Source of the DNA: Rhizorhabdus histidinilytica | Lineage (GTDB): Bacteria; Pseudomonadota; Alphaproteobacteria; Sphingomonadales; Sphingomonadaceae | Length of the DNA: 64,000 bases | Assembly: GCF_900167915.1 (NCBI RefSeq) | Contig: NZ_FUYM01000002.1 | Coordinates: 124,001-188,000 of the forward strand | Direction of reading: 5' to 3' | Part shown: positions 52,514 through 61,299 of the stretch, piece by piece | Layout of the letters: each line of letters starts with the position of its first letter | Position numbering within the stretch: position 1 is the first letter of the stretch | The notes under the pieces: generated by a model | Database searches by the model: none | Told to the model about the DNA's origin: nothing | The model's input: only the letters and a program-made list of their open reading frames with translations | Position numbers and translations under genes: made by a program

Positions 52514-52556
52514 CAACATCTCATTCGAATCAATGCGATTCACAGATAAGATGTTG
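52514..52556. promoter_or_regulatory. Nested palindromes in the LysR/DUF1214 spacer
   Basis: CAACATCT (52514-52521) and AGATGTTG (52549-52556) form an outer inverted repeat. Inside it are ATTCGAAT (52523-52530) and GAATC-AATGC-GATTC (52527-52540). This kind of dyad, with ATTC/GAAT half sites, fits a LysR operator. It lies between the two divergent starts at 52502 and 52645. Confidence 0.5.
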
Positions 52557-52644
52557 GGGAAGTCGGAAAGGCGCAACAACAAAGCGGCGCCTTCCATCTG
52601 CACGAAGCGCGGGCTCCGAGCCGGCGCACAGGACCAGGAGACGG

Positions 52645-53766
52645 ATGATGGCGACGCAACTTTCCCCCGAATCGCATGAGGAGAGGGTCTATAACGGCCG
52701 GGCCTGGGAGGATTTCTGCGACGGGCTGAAGGCGGCCGGCCAGGTGATCTTCCGCCCTGAGGCGCCCGACACGATGCTCGACCGGGCCGAGGGCTGGCGC
52801 TGGCTGACCCGGCTGACCCGCGCCGCGCTCGACATGGCGGTCGAATATGGCGACCCCGCCTTTCCGGGTTTCTACCAGCTGTCGAACCACACGATCCGGA
52901 TCGGCGCCGACAATCCCGACAACACCTATTTCAACGCCACCATCTCGGCCGAATATGACTATAAGATCAGTGGCTATCGCGGCACCGCGCCGATCCTGAC
53001 CTTCGGATCGAAGGCGAATCGCTACGCGGTCGACGGAACGATGGCGACCACCGGCGAGATCGACCAGCGCACCCTGAAGGTCGACGGGAACGGCTATTTC
53101 GAGATCATCGTCAGCCAGAAGGAGCATCCCGGCAACTGGCTGCGGCTCGAACCGGATTCGACGATGGTGATCGGGCGCGAGACCTTCCTCGACCGCAGCA
53201 CAGAGAAGCCCTGCGCGATCAAGATCGAGCGGATCGGCCGGGTCGGCGGCCCGCCGCCGCTGTCGGCCAAGCAGATCGACGAGGCGCTGCAGGAGACCGC
53301 GCGCTGGGTGCACGGTACCGCCAAGACCTTCGCCGACTGGGCGCAGCTCTTTGCCAAGGACCCGAACGACCTGCCGCCCGTCCACCAGGCGATGTCGATC
53401 AACGGCGGCGGCGATCCGACGATCCGCTATTATCACGGCTATTGGGAGCTGAAGCCCGACGAGGCGCTGGTGATCGAGAGCGAGGTCCCGAACTGCCTGT
53501 TCTGGAACTTCCAGCTCAACAACTACTGGATGGAATCGCTCGAATATCGCTACCTGCCCGTCCATGTGAACAAGCACAGCGCGCGCTACCGGCCCGACGG
53601 CAGCGTGATGATCGTGGTCGCGGCCGAGGATCCAGGCGTCGGTCATTACCTGACCACCGACGGCCATGCGACCGGCACGATGCTGCTGCGCTGGATCCTC
53701 GCCGACAGCGATCCGCAGCCGCGCTGCCGCGTCGCCAAGATCGCCGACCTGCGGGCCGGGAAATAG
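52645..53766 (+). CDS. DUF1214-domain protein
   Basis: 373 residues; CAGGAG precedes two possible ATGs (52645 and 52648). The C-terminal half shows the DUF1214 pattern: YYHGYWELKPDEALVIE, CLFWNFQLNNYWMESLEYR, DGSVMIVVAAEDPG and GTMLLRWILAD. The N-terminal half (NTYFNATISAEYDYKISGYR) is also conserved in this group. The function is unknown. In mycobacteria a similar protein lies in the steroid-degradation region beside a sulfotransferase-family gene, as here. It is the first gene of the operon facing the LysR gene. Confidence 0.82.
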   Translation: MMATQLSPESHEERVYNGRAWEDFCDGLKAAGQVIFRPEAPDTMLDRAEGWRWLTRLTRAALDMAVEYGDPAFPGFYQLSNHTIRIGADNPDNTYFNATISAEYDYKISGYRGTAPILTFGSKANRYAVDGTMATTGEIDQRTLKVDGNGYFEIIVSQKEHPGNWLRLEPDSTMVIGRETFLDRSTEKPCAIKIERIGRVGGPPPLSAKQIDEALQETARWVHGTAKTFADWAQLFAKDPNDLPPVHQAMSINGGGDPTIRYYHGYWELKPDEALVIESEVPNCLFWNFQLNNYWMESLEYRYLPVHVNKHSARYRPDGSVMIVVAAEDPGVGHYLTTDGHATGTMLLRWILADSDPQPRCRVAKIADLRAGK

Positions 53767-53769
53767 GCG

Positions 53770-54951
53770 ATGACCGAGGCTGTTCCGCTCGAATATGACG
53801 CGCTGATCGCCGCCGCCCGGCAGCGGTCGGGGCTGGAGGATCTCGGTCCCGACTGGATCTTCACGCCCTTCCGCGTCTATCTCGACGCGATCGCGAAGGA
53901 GGCCGAGCTCAGTGAGATCGGCCGCTTCATCCAGGCGGAAAGCATCATCAAGGGCCTCGTCGCGCGGCTGCGCCGCACCGACGACATCCGCCGCCATCCG
54001 GAGATCCTCGACGAGCAGGTGACGGTCGCCGCGACGATCGTCAGCCTGCACCGGACTGGTAGCACGCTGATGCACCGCATGCTTGGCAGCGCGCCGTCGC
54101 TCACCGCGATGGGCTGGTGGGAGACGCAGTTCCCCGCCCCGCTGGAGGGCGAGGTGCGCGGCGACCCCAGCGCGCGGCGGGCGGCGGCACAGACCCTGCT
54201 CGACCAGTGGCTCGCGGCGATGCCCGAGCTGCTGTCGATCCACCCGATGTCGCTCGACCAGCCCGACGAGGAGGTGTCGCTCCAGGAGCAGATGTTCATG
54301 GGGCTGTCGCCGGAGTCCTTCCTCCACATCCCGTCCTATGCGGCGTGGAGCGCGACCGCCGACCATCGCCCGGTCTATGAGGATTTGCGGCTGTGGCTCC
54401 AATATCTGCAATGGCAGGACCGGAGCCGCGCCGGCCGCGCCTGGGTGCTCAAGACTCCGGCGCACCTGACCGCGCCCGAGGAGCTGGCCGCCGTGTTTCC
54501 CGAGACGGTGATCGTGATGACGCATCGCGACCCGATCAAGACGATCCCGTCCTTCGCCAGCATGTCCTTCACCCTGCGGCGGATGCTGTCCGATCGCGCC
54601 GACAAGGCGCGCACCGGGCGGCACTGGCTCGATCGGCTGAGCACGCTGATGAGCCGGCTGATGCGGCTGCGTCCGTCGATCGGCGAGCATCGCTTCGTCG
54701 ACATCGACTATGAGGAACTGGTCAAGGACCCGATCGCCCAGGCCCGCCGCGTCTTCGCCGCGATGGGCCGCGAGCTGGGCGGCGCCGACGAGGCGGCGAT
54801 GCGCGCCTGGTTCGGCCGCAACCCGCGCGACGGGCGCCCGTCGCACCAGTACGGCCTGGAGGAATATGGCCTGACCGCCGAGGCGATCGACGAACGCTTC
54901 GCCGACTATAAGGCCCGTTTCCTGGGCCAGCGCGCGGCGGAGGCGGCATGA
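53770..54951 (+). CDS. Sulfotransferase-family protein
   Basis: 393 residues. The 5'-phosphosulfate-binding loop is SLHRTGSTLMHRML (about residues 92-105) and the 3'-phosphate-binding segment is MTHRDPIKTIPSF, both expected for PAPS-dependent enzymes. This family is found in actinobacterial steroid clusters next to DUF1214 proteins, where the reaction is not established. A sulfotransferase in a catabolic operon is unusual. It follows DUF1214 by 3 bases and overlaps the metallo-beta-lactamase fold gene by ATGA. Confidence 0.82.
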   Translation: MTEAVPLEYDALIAAARQRSGLEDLGPDWIFTPFRVYLDAIAKEAELSEIGRFIQAESIIKGLVARLRRTDDIRRHPEILDEQVTVAATIVSLHRTGSTLMHRMLGSAPSLTAMGWWETQFPAPLEGEVRGDPSARRAAAQTLLDQWLAAMPELLSIHPMSLDQPDEEVSLQEQMFMGLSPESFLHIPSYAAWSATADHRPVYEDLRLWLQYLQWQDRSRAGRAWVLKTPAHLTAPEELAAVFPETVIVMTHRDPIKTIPSFASMSFTLRRMLSDRADKARTGRHWLDRLSTLMSRLMRLRPSIGEHRFVDIDYEELVKDPIAQARRVFAAMGRELGGADEAAMRAWFGRNPRDGRPSHQYGLEEYGLTAEAIDERFADYKARFLGQRAAEAA

Positions 54952-55847
54952 AGCCGTTCCGCATCGGCGACGTCGAGATCGGCCGCGTGGTCGAACTCGA
55001 CGGCGTGCCCTTTCCAGCCGACCTGATCTTCCCGGGGATCGATCCGGCGGCGATCGCGCGCAGCCGCGAATGGCTCGACGAGCGGTTCGTGGTGCGCGAC
55101 GCCGACCAGCTCATGTGGAGCTTCCACAGCTATGTGATCCGCGCCGGCGGACGGAACATCCTGATCGACACCTGCCATGGCAACGACAAGCATCGGCCCG
55201 CGCCGGTCGACTACTGCCATATGTGGCAGACCGACTATCTCGGCAATCTGGCGCGCGCCGGGCTGCGGCCCGAGGATATCGACATCGTCATGTGCACCCA
55301 TCTGCACATCGACCATGTCGGCTGGAACACCCGGCTCGACAATGGCCGCTGGGTGCCGACCTTCCCCAATGCCCGCTACCTGATGACCCGGCTCGACTAT
55401 GAGCGGTTCGAGCATATGTCGCCAGACGATCAGGAAGGCGCGATCAGCCATTATTCCTTCCAGGACAGCGTGCTGCCGGTGATGGAGGCCGGGCAGGCCG
55501 ACCTGATCGAGACCGACCACGTCGTCGAGCGCGACCTGGCCGGCGGCATCTGGCTGGAGGCGGCGCCGGGGCACACCGCCGGATCGGCGCTGATCCACGT
55601 CCAGAATAACCATGGCCACGCCATCTTCTGCGGCGATGCGCTCCACCATCCGGTCCAGGCCGAGGACCTCTCGATCCATGTCGCGGGCGAATATGACAGC
55701 GCGATGGGCGAGCGGACGCGCCGCGAGCTGCTGACGCGCTGCTGCGACACCGACACGCTGCTGCTGCCCGCCCATTTCGCCTCGCCCTCGGCGGCGCGGG
55801 TGATCGCGCCGGGCGGCGGCTTCCGCTTCCGCTTCGACGGAGAATGA
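54948..55847 (+). CDS. Metallo-beta-lactamase fold hydrolase
   Basis: 299 residues. Zinc ligands are in THLHIDHVGW (HxHxDH), APGHTAGS and CGDALHHP. The N-terminal YVIRAGGRNILIDTCHG is typical of lactonase and arylsulfatase-like members. It could hydrolyse a lactone, thioester or sulfate ester. A sulfatase role would pair with the sulfotransferase-like protein, but that is speculation. Overlaps both neighbours by 4 bases. Confidence 0.87.
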   Translation: MKPFRIGDVEIGRVVELDGVPFPADLIFPGIDPAAIARSREWLDERFVVRDADQLMWSFHSYVIRAGGRNILIDTCHGNDKHRPAPVDYCHMWQTDYLGNLARAGLRPEDIDIVMCTHLHIDHVGWNTRLDNGRWVPTFPNARYLMTRLDYERFEHMSPDDQEGAISHYSFQDSVLPVMEAGQADLIETDHVVERDLAGGIWLEAAPGHTAGSALIHVQNNHGHAIFCGDALHHPVQAEDLSIHVAGEYDSAMGERTRRELLTRCCDTDTLLLPAHFASPSAARVIAPGGGFRFRFDGE

Positions 55848-56365
55848 CGATGACCGGCTTCGACCCCGCCTTCGTCCAGCTCGGCTACGTCACCGCCGAC
55901 ATCGACGCCGCGATCGACCATTTCACGCGCAGCGCCGGGGTCTCGCAATGGCTGCGCTGGTCCGACGTCGCGGTCGAGAAGGAGATCGACGGTACCATCG
56001 CGCGGTCGGTGCTCGACCTCGCCTTCGCCTGGCGCGGGTCGACGATGCTGGAGCTGATCCGGCCGGTGTCGGGCGCGGTCGAGATCTACAGCCTGCGCGG
56101 GGCCGAGGACGCGCCGGTGACGCTCCACCATATCGGCCATGGCGTGCCGGGCGGGGAGGCGGAATTCGAGGCGCGGCTGGAGGCGATGGCGGCGGCGGGC
56201 CATCCGGTCGCGCTCGTGACGCGGGGCGAGATGGGCAATTACGCGCTGCTCGACACCCGCGCGACGACCGGACTCTACACCGAATATCTGTGGGGAGGGC
56301 CGCAGGGAGACGCGCTGTTCGACAGCATCCCCCGCAACGAGATTTTTTACCAAGCTATCGCTTGA
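55844..56365 (+). CDS. VOC-superfamily protein
   Basis: 173 residues. Two beta-alpha-beta-beta-beta modules are seen: VQLGYVTADIDAAIDHFTRS, LELIRPVSG, LHHIGHGVPGG and TEYLWGG. Candidate metal ligands are Glu in LELIRP, His in LHHIGHG and Glu in TEYLWG. Possibly an epimerase, isomerase or dioxygenase for a CoA or ring intermediate. Overlaps the MBL gene by ATGA; ATG 55850 is an alternative start. Last gene of the unit; the following 102 bases hold no gene and only a short CCGCCGGCGG palindrome. Confidence 0.8.
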   Translation: MTMTGFDPAFVQLGYVTADIDAAIDHFTRSAGVSQWLRWSDVAVEKEIDGTIARSVLDLAFAWRGSTMLELIRPVSGAVEIYSLRGAEDAPVTLHHIGHGVPGGEAEFEARLEAMAAAGHPVALVTRGEMGNYALLDTRATTGLYTEYLWGGPQGDALFDSIPRNEIFYQAIA

Positions 56366-56467
56366 ATTTTCTGGACGGGCGCCGCCGGCGGTGGCAATAA
56401 ACGGCCGAACGACTGCCAGTCCAGATCGGCGATACGAACCGAGCAGAATGTCAGTCAGGAGGTTGCA

Positions 56468-57631
56468 ATGGCTACGATCGTAGAAGACCGGAAGGTGGAA
56501 TCCGCCGTCAAGGACATGATCATATCGGCGGACAGCCACATCAATGAGCCGCCCACCGTGTTCGACCGGTTGCCCGCCAAGTTCAAGGATCGCAAGCCCG
56601 TGATGATGCGCGGGATCGACGGCGGCGACGGCTGGAGCTTCGACGGCAATCCGCCCAAGCGTACCTTTGGTATCGAGGCGATGGCCGGCTTCGAGAAGAA
56701 GGACTTCAAGCTCAGCGGCATGCGCTTCGACGAGCTGCGCCCCGGCAACTGGGACGGCCGCGCGCATCTCGACGACATGGACATCGACGGGATCTACGGA
56801 TCGGTGCTCCACCCCGCCAACGCGATCCAGGTCTATTCGCTCGCCGACCGCGAGCTCGGCGTCGCCTGCATGCGGTCGTACAACGACTGGCTGCTGCTCG
56901 ACTTCCAGGCGGTCGACCCCAAGCGGATCGTCGGCCTGCCGATGCTGCCGGTCGACGACGGCATGGACGTCACCCTCGCCGAGTTCGAACGGGTGCTGAA
57001 GAACGGCGCCAAGGCCTGCTTCATCCCCGGCATGCCGGTGCGGCCCTATAACGATCCCTATTATGAGCCGCTCTGGGCGGCGGCGAGCGCGGCGGACATC
57101 TCGCTCAACCTGCACCGCACCTTCGGCGGCAAGCCCGACAAGTCCGACTGGGACGAGCTGGTCGACCAGCGCGTCAGCGTCGGCGGCATCGTCTTCCGCT
57201 ATTTCTCGTCGGTGCGGCCGCTGACCTACATGATCTTCGCCGGCATCTTCGACCGGCATCCCAATCTGAAGATCGTCGCGGCCGAGGTCGATTGCGGCTG
57301 GGTGCCCTTCTGGGGCCAGACGATGGACGCGCATTGGGAGGCGCAGCAGGCCTGGTTCCCGCAGAAGCTGGAGCACAAGCCGACCGACTTCCTCGGCCGC
57401 AACTGCTTCGTCACGACGATCGACGACTATGTCGGCTACGACCTGATCAAGACCGGCCGCTACCCCTATCTGGCGGCGATGACGATGTTCTCGACCGACT
57501 ATCCGCACTCGGCCACGATCTGGCCGAACTCGCGGGCGGTCGCCGACAAGCTGACCGAAGGCATGACGGAGCATGATCGCTCGCTCGTCCTGCGGGACAA
57601 TGCGATCCGCATCTTCCACTTCGGCGAATGA
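56468..57631 (+). CDS. Amidohydrolase_2 family hydrolase/decarboxylase
   Basis: 387 residues; AGGAGG precedes the start. The N-terminal metal motif is ISADSHINEP (D-x-H-x-x-E type), a later segment is SLNLHRTFGG and the C-terminal Asp lies in FSTDYPHS. This is the ACMSD/gamma-resorcylate decarboxylase-like layout. The reaction could be decarboxylation or hydrolysis of a ring-derived acid. It is only distantly related to the amidohydrolase at 13492. It has its own leader of 102 bases, so it may also have its own promoter. Confidence 0.85.
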   Translation: MATIVEDRKVESAVKDMIISADSHINEPPTVFDRLPAKFKDRKPVMMRGIDGGDGWSFDGNPPKRTFGIEAMAGFEKKDFKLSGMRFDELRPGNWDGRAHLDDMDIDGIYGSVLHPANAIQVYSLADRELGVACMRSYNDWLLLDFQAVDPKRIVGLPMLPVDDGMDVTLAEFERVLKNGAKACFIPGMPVRPYNDPYYEPLWAAASAADISLNLHRTFGGKPDKSDWDELVDQRVSVGGIVFRYFSSVRPLTYMIFAGIFDRHPNLKIVAAEVDCGWVPFWGQTMDAHWEAQQAWFPQKLEHKPTDFLGRNCFVTTIDDYVGYDLIKTGRYPYLAAMTMFSTDYPHSATIWPNSRAVADKLTEGMTEHDRSLVLRDNAIRIFHFGE

Positions 57632-57682
57632 CCAACGGGCGGTACGGCAACAGCCGGCCGCGATCGATGCCTGATCGTTTGA

Positions 57683-57707
57683 GGCGGAGGCGCTCGGCGC
57701 CTCCGCC
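57683..57707. terminator. Strong hairpin after the amidohydrolase gene
   Basis: GGCGGAGGCGC-TCG-GCGCCTCCGCC is a perfect 11-base stem with a 3-base loop, 51 bases after the amidohydrolase stop. It is not followed by a T-run, so it may need a factor or act as a transcript-stabilising structure. A smaller hairpin GCCCTT/AAGGGC (57723-57736) lies just before the MFS ribosome site. Confidence 0.55.
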
Positions 57708-57747
57708 GATGACGTGAATCAGGCCCTTTGAAGGGCGAGGAGAGGCC

Positions 57748-58980
57748 ATGAGCGCGACCGAAGGCACCGGAACCATGGAGCGGCCGCAGGGCGCGCGATG
57801 GGCGGCCGCGATACCCGCGATGATGGCGGGGGCCTGCTCGATCGGGCTGATCTTCACCGCGCTGACCCCGGTCCTTCCCAAGCTGTCGGCGCAGTTCGGC
57901 GGCGGCAAGGTCGGCGCCGAGATCGCCGGCCAGATGGTGATGTCGGTCCCCGCGATCGGCCTGATCCTGGGCGGCATCGGATCGGGCTGGCTGATCGAGC
58001 GGGTCGGCGCGCGCCGGCTGCTGCTCGCCTCGCTCCTCCTCTACGCGCTGTGCGGATCGGCGGGGCTGTGGGTCGGCGATCTCTGGGCGCTGTTCGTGTC
58101 GCGCACGCTGCTCGGTTTCTTCACCGCCTGCATCTCGACCTCCGCGAACAGCTTCATCGGCGAGTTCTTCGATGAAAAGGGGCGCGGGCGGATGCTCTCC
58201 GCGATGACGGTGGTGGGCAGCCTGCTTGCGACCTGCGCGGTGCTGATGTCGGGCTGGTTCGGCGAGCATGTCGGCTGGCGCGCGCCGTTCGCCATCTACC
58301 TGATCGTGCCGGCGATCCTGTTCACCCTGGCGGCGATCGGCCTGCCCGCCATCCCGATCCGCACATCGGCCCATGGCGGGGCCGGGCAGGGCGTGTTCCT
58401 GCGCAACTGGCCGATCTACCTGATGATCGGCGCGCTCTACGTCGTGCTGATGATGACCAGCACGCAGATATCCTATCTGCTCACCGAACGCGGCATCACC
58501 AGCCCGATCATCCAGTCGCGGGTGATCAGCATGGCCTTCGCCTGGCTGATCGTCGGGGCGATCTTCTACGGGACCATGCAGGGTCGGATCGGCTGGGCGC
58601 CGACCTATTATATCGGGCTGCTGTCGCTTGGCCTCGGCATCGGCGGGCTCGGCTTCGCGCCCGATGCCTGGCTGGCGGGCGCCGCCACCGCGCTCAAGGG
58701 CTTCGGCGCCGGCATCCTCAGCCCCGCCTTCATCCACCTCGTCCTCAACCGGTCGACGCCGGAGACGCGCGGCCGCGCGCTCGGCCTGATGACGACGTCG
58801 ATGTTCGTCGGCGACCTCGCCAACCCGATCGTGGTGGCGCCGTTCCGCGCCGTCTTCGGGATGCACGGCGCGTTCATCTCGCTCGGCTCGCTGGTGCTGC
58901 TCGGCGCCGTCATGGCCTTCTTCACCGGGCTGGGACGCAAGGCCCCGCCCGCCGCCGGACAGAGGAGGGTCGCGGCATGA
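57748..58980 (+). CDS. MFS transporter (copy B)
   Basis: 410 residues, about 12 membrane segments. It is a paralogue of the MFS protein at 48722: both share MAGACSIGL-type N termini, TM4 RTLLGFFTACIS, the segment IGALYVVLMMTSTQ and GRALGLMTTSMFVGDL near TM11. GAGGAGAGG precedes the start. It is the first gene of the block with the isochorismatase-fold, HyuB, HyuA and P450 genes, so it may import their substrate. Confidence 0.9.
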   Translation: MSATEGTGTMERPQGARWAAAIPAMMAGACSIGLIFTALTPVLPKLSAQFGGGKVGAEIAGQMVMSVPAIGLILGGIGSGWLIERVGARRLLLASLLLYALCGSAGLWVGDLWALFVSRTLLGFFTACISTSANSFIGEFFDEKGRGRMLSAMTVVGSLLATCAVLMSGWFGEHVGWRAPFAIYLIVPAILFTLAAIGLPAIPIRTSAHGGAGQGVFLRNWPIYLMIGALYVVLMMTSTQISYLLTERGITSPIIQSRVISMAFAWLIVGAIFYGTMQGRIGWAPTYYIGLLSLGLGIGGLGFAPDAWLAGAATALKGFGAGILSPAFIHLVLNRSTPETRGRALGLMTTSMFVGDLANPIVVAPFRAVFGMHGAFISLGSLVLLGAVMAFFTGLGRKAPPAAGQRRVAA

Positions 58981-59612
58981 GCATCGATCTGGGCCACCCG
59001 GCGATATTGAGCATGGAGATGCAGCGCGGCGTCGTCGGCGACCGCAGCCGCATCCGCCCGCTGATCGAGGCGGTCGACGCGGTCGGGCTGGTGCCTAACC
59101 TCGCCGGCATGATGCGCCGGGCGCGGGCGGCGGGGATCACGGTGATCCACTGCAATGCCGAGTTCCGCGCCGACCTCAAGGGCTCCGGCGCCAATTGCCC
59201 GCTGCTCGCGGCGATGACGCGCAAGCCCGACCATATCCTGGAAGGATCGGAAGGGGCCGAGGTCGACCAGCGGCTCGAGCCCTCGCCCGAGGACATCGTC
59301 CTGCGCCGCTTCCACGGCGTCTCGCCCTTCACCGGCAGCACGCTCGACATGACGCTGCGCAACCTGGGGGTCGATACGGTGATCGCCACCGGCGTCTCGG
59401 TGAACATGGGCGTGCTCGGCCTGTGCATCGAGGCGGCGAACCTCGGCTATCGCGTGCTGCTGCCGCGCGACGCGGTCGCCGGCTTCCCCGCCGATTATGC
59501 CGCGGCGGTGATCGACAACAGCCTGGCGCTGGTCGCCACCATCACCGACAGCGCCACCGTCTCCGCCGCGATCGCGGCGACGGCTCCGGCGCGGGAGCTC
59601 GTCCATGGTTGA
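58977..59612 (+). CDS. Isochorismatase-fold (cysteine hydrolase-like) protein with altered active site
   Basis: 211 residues. The fold is clear, but the Asp-Lys-Cys catalytic residues are not standard. The Asp of the xDMQ motif is Glu14 (SMEMQRG), the Lys region reads LRRFHGVSPF, and the nucleophile position in GVxTNxCV reads GVSVNMGV with Gly. A Cys lies five residues later (GLCIEA). Members of this fold include N-carbamoylsarcosine amidase, which would suit the HyuB/HyuA genes next to it, but these changes argue against ordinary amidase chemistry. Overlaps the MFS gene by 4 bases and the HyuB gene by 8. Confidence 0.8.
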   Translation: MSIDLGHPAILSMEMQRGVVGDRSRIRPLIEAVDAVGLVPNLAGMMRRARAAGITVIHCNAEFRADLKGSGANCPLLAAMTRKPDHILEGSEGAEVDQRLEPSPEDIVLRRFHGVSPFTGSTLDMTLRNLGVDTVIATGVSVNMGVLGLCIEAANLGYRVLLPRDAVAGFPADYAAAVIDNSLALVATITDSATVSAAIAATAPARELVHG

Positions 59613-61299
59613 TCGCACCGACGATCCGGTCCTCGTCGAAGTCGTCCGCAACGCGCTGGCCATGGTCGCCGAGGAGGCGGGCATCGCCGCCGCGCGCAGC
59701 GCCAGCTCGCCCTTCGTCAGCCAGGCCTCGGCGATCGCCTGCGCGATCTTCGATGCCGAGGGCCGGCTGGTGGTGCAGACCGCAGGGGGCATGCTCCACG
59801 TCTCGGCGCTGCAGGTGATGCTGCCCGAGATCTGGAAGAGCCATCCGCCCGAGAGCTTGCGCGAGGGCGATGCGATCATCCTCAACGATCCGTTCCGGGG
59901 CGGCATCCACCCGACCGACGTCGGCGCCTTCCGGCCGATCTTCTACGACGGGAAGCCGGTCTTCTATTGCGGCGCGATGATGATCGTGTCGGACCTGGGC
60001 GGCCTGTCGGCCGGCGGGCTGCCGGCCAATGCGACCGAGACCTTCCACGAGGGCATCGTCCTGCCGCCGCTCAAATTCTTCGCGCAGGGCGCGCGGGTGG
60101 CCGAGGTCGAGACGCTGCTCCAGGCCAACAGCCGCACGCCGCAGCGCATCGTCGGCGACATCGAGGCGCTGGTGATCGGCGGCAACATCGCGGCGGCGCG
60201 GATGGCGGTGCTGATCGAGCGCTATGGCATGGCGCAGCTCAGCGCGATCATCGACGACCTGTTCGACCATGCCGAGCGGATGACGCGCCATGGCATCGCG
60301 GCGATCCCGGACGGCACCTATCGCGGCGCCTATGCGATAGAGGAGGACGGCGTCGAGACGGGGCGCGACTTCCGGGTCGAGGTGACGGTCATCGTCGACG
60401 GCGACCGCTGCCGCTTCGACTTCACCGGCACCTCGCCGCAGGCGCGCGGGGCGATCAACTCCTCTTATTCGCAGTCGCTGTCGGGCGCGGTGTTCGCGCT
60501 GCGCTGCTACCTCGATCCGGAGATTCCGCTCAACGAAGGCTTCTACCGCTGCCTCGACATCGAACTGCCGGCGGGCACGCTGGTCAACCCGCGCCACCCG
60601 GCGGCGTGCAACCTGCGCATGGCGACGGTACAGGCGATGATCGACGCGATCAGCCGGGCGCTGTCGGGCGCCTATCCCGACCATGCCGCGGCGGCGGCCG
60701 GGCTGGTTTCGACCGTCACCGCGCACGGCAAGCAGCTCGACGGCGCGACGAGCTGGAGCTTCCTCGACGTGTTCTTCGGTATCGGCGGGGCCCGGGCGGG
60801 CGCGGACGGCGCCGACGGATCGCCGTTCATCATCTACGGCGCGTCCAACTATGACCGGAACATCGAGTCCTACGAGCTCGAATTCCCGATGGTCTACCAG
60901 GAGTACCGGCTGTTGCAGGACTCGGGTGGCCCCGGCCGCTGGCGCGGCGGCTGCGGGCTGGTCAAGACCGTGACCTTCGAGGTCGATGCCGAGATCACCG
61001 TGCGCGGCACAGATCGCTACATCGTGCCGCCGCAGGGCGCCGATGGCGGGATGGCGGGTCGGCCGGGCGCCTGGGTGTTGAACCGGGGGCAGGCCGACGA
61101 GGCGCAGCTTCCGCCCAAGAAGACCAACCATCGCATCCGGGCCGGCGACACGCTGACCATGGTCGTCGCGGGCGGCGGCGGCCTCGGCGATCCGCGGGAG
61201 CGCGATCGCGACCTCGTCCGCCGCGACGTCGAGGAGGGCTATGTCTCGGCCCGCTCGGCGCGCGACGATTATGGACTCGATATCGAGGTGACGGCATGA
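59605..61299 (+). CDS. hyuB: Hydantoinase/oxoprolinase B-type subunit
   Basis: 564 residues, the usual HyuB size. Conserved segments: ILNDPFRGGIHPTDVGAFRP, GLSAGGLPAN, CRFDFTGTSPQARGAINSSY, NPRHPAACNLRMATVQAM and the C-terminal GRWRGGCGLV. With HyuA it forms ATP-dependent enzymes such as N-methylhydantoinase, 5-oxoprolinase or aryl-ketone carboxylases. Which of these applies cannot be told. Overlaps the HyuA gene by 4 bases. Confidence 0.88.
   Translation: MVDRTDDPVLVEVVRNALAMVAEEAGIAAARSASSPFVSQASAIACAIFDAEGRLVVQTAGGMLHVSALQVMLPEIWKSHPPESLREGDAIILNDPFRGGIHPTDVGAFRPIFYDGKPVFYCGAMMIVSDLGGLSAGGLPANATETFHEGIVLPPLKFFAQGARVAEVETLLQANSRTPQRIVGDIEALVIGGNIAAARMAVLIERYGMAQLSAIIDDLFDHAERMTRHGIAAIPDGTYRGAYAIEEDGVETGRDFRVEVTVIVDGDRCRFDFTGTSPQARGAINSSYSQSLSGAVFALRCYLDPEIPLNEGFYRCLDIELPAGTLVNPRHPAACNLRMATVQAMIDAISRALSGAYPDHAAAAAGLVSTVTAHGKQLDGATSWSFLDVFFGIGGARAGADGADGSPFIIYGASNYDRNIESYELEFPMVYQEYRLLQDSGGPGRWRGGCGLVKTVTFEVDAEITVRGTDRYIVPPQGADGGMAGRPGAWVLNRGQADEAQLPPKKTNHRIRAGDTLTMVVAGGGGLGDPRERDRDLVRRDVEEGYVSARSARDDYGLDIEVTA

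Noticed and set aside
56382-56391. CCGCCGGCGG palindrome after the VOC gene as a terminator
   Set aside because: It has no loop and no T-run, and such palindromes are frequent by chance in this GC-rich sequence.
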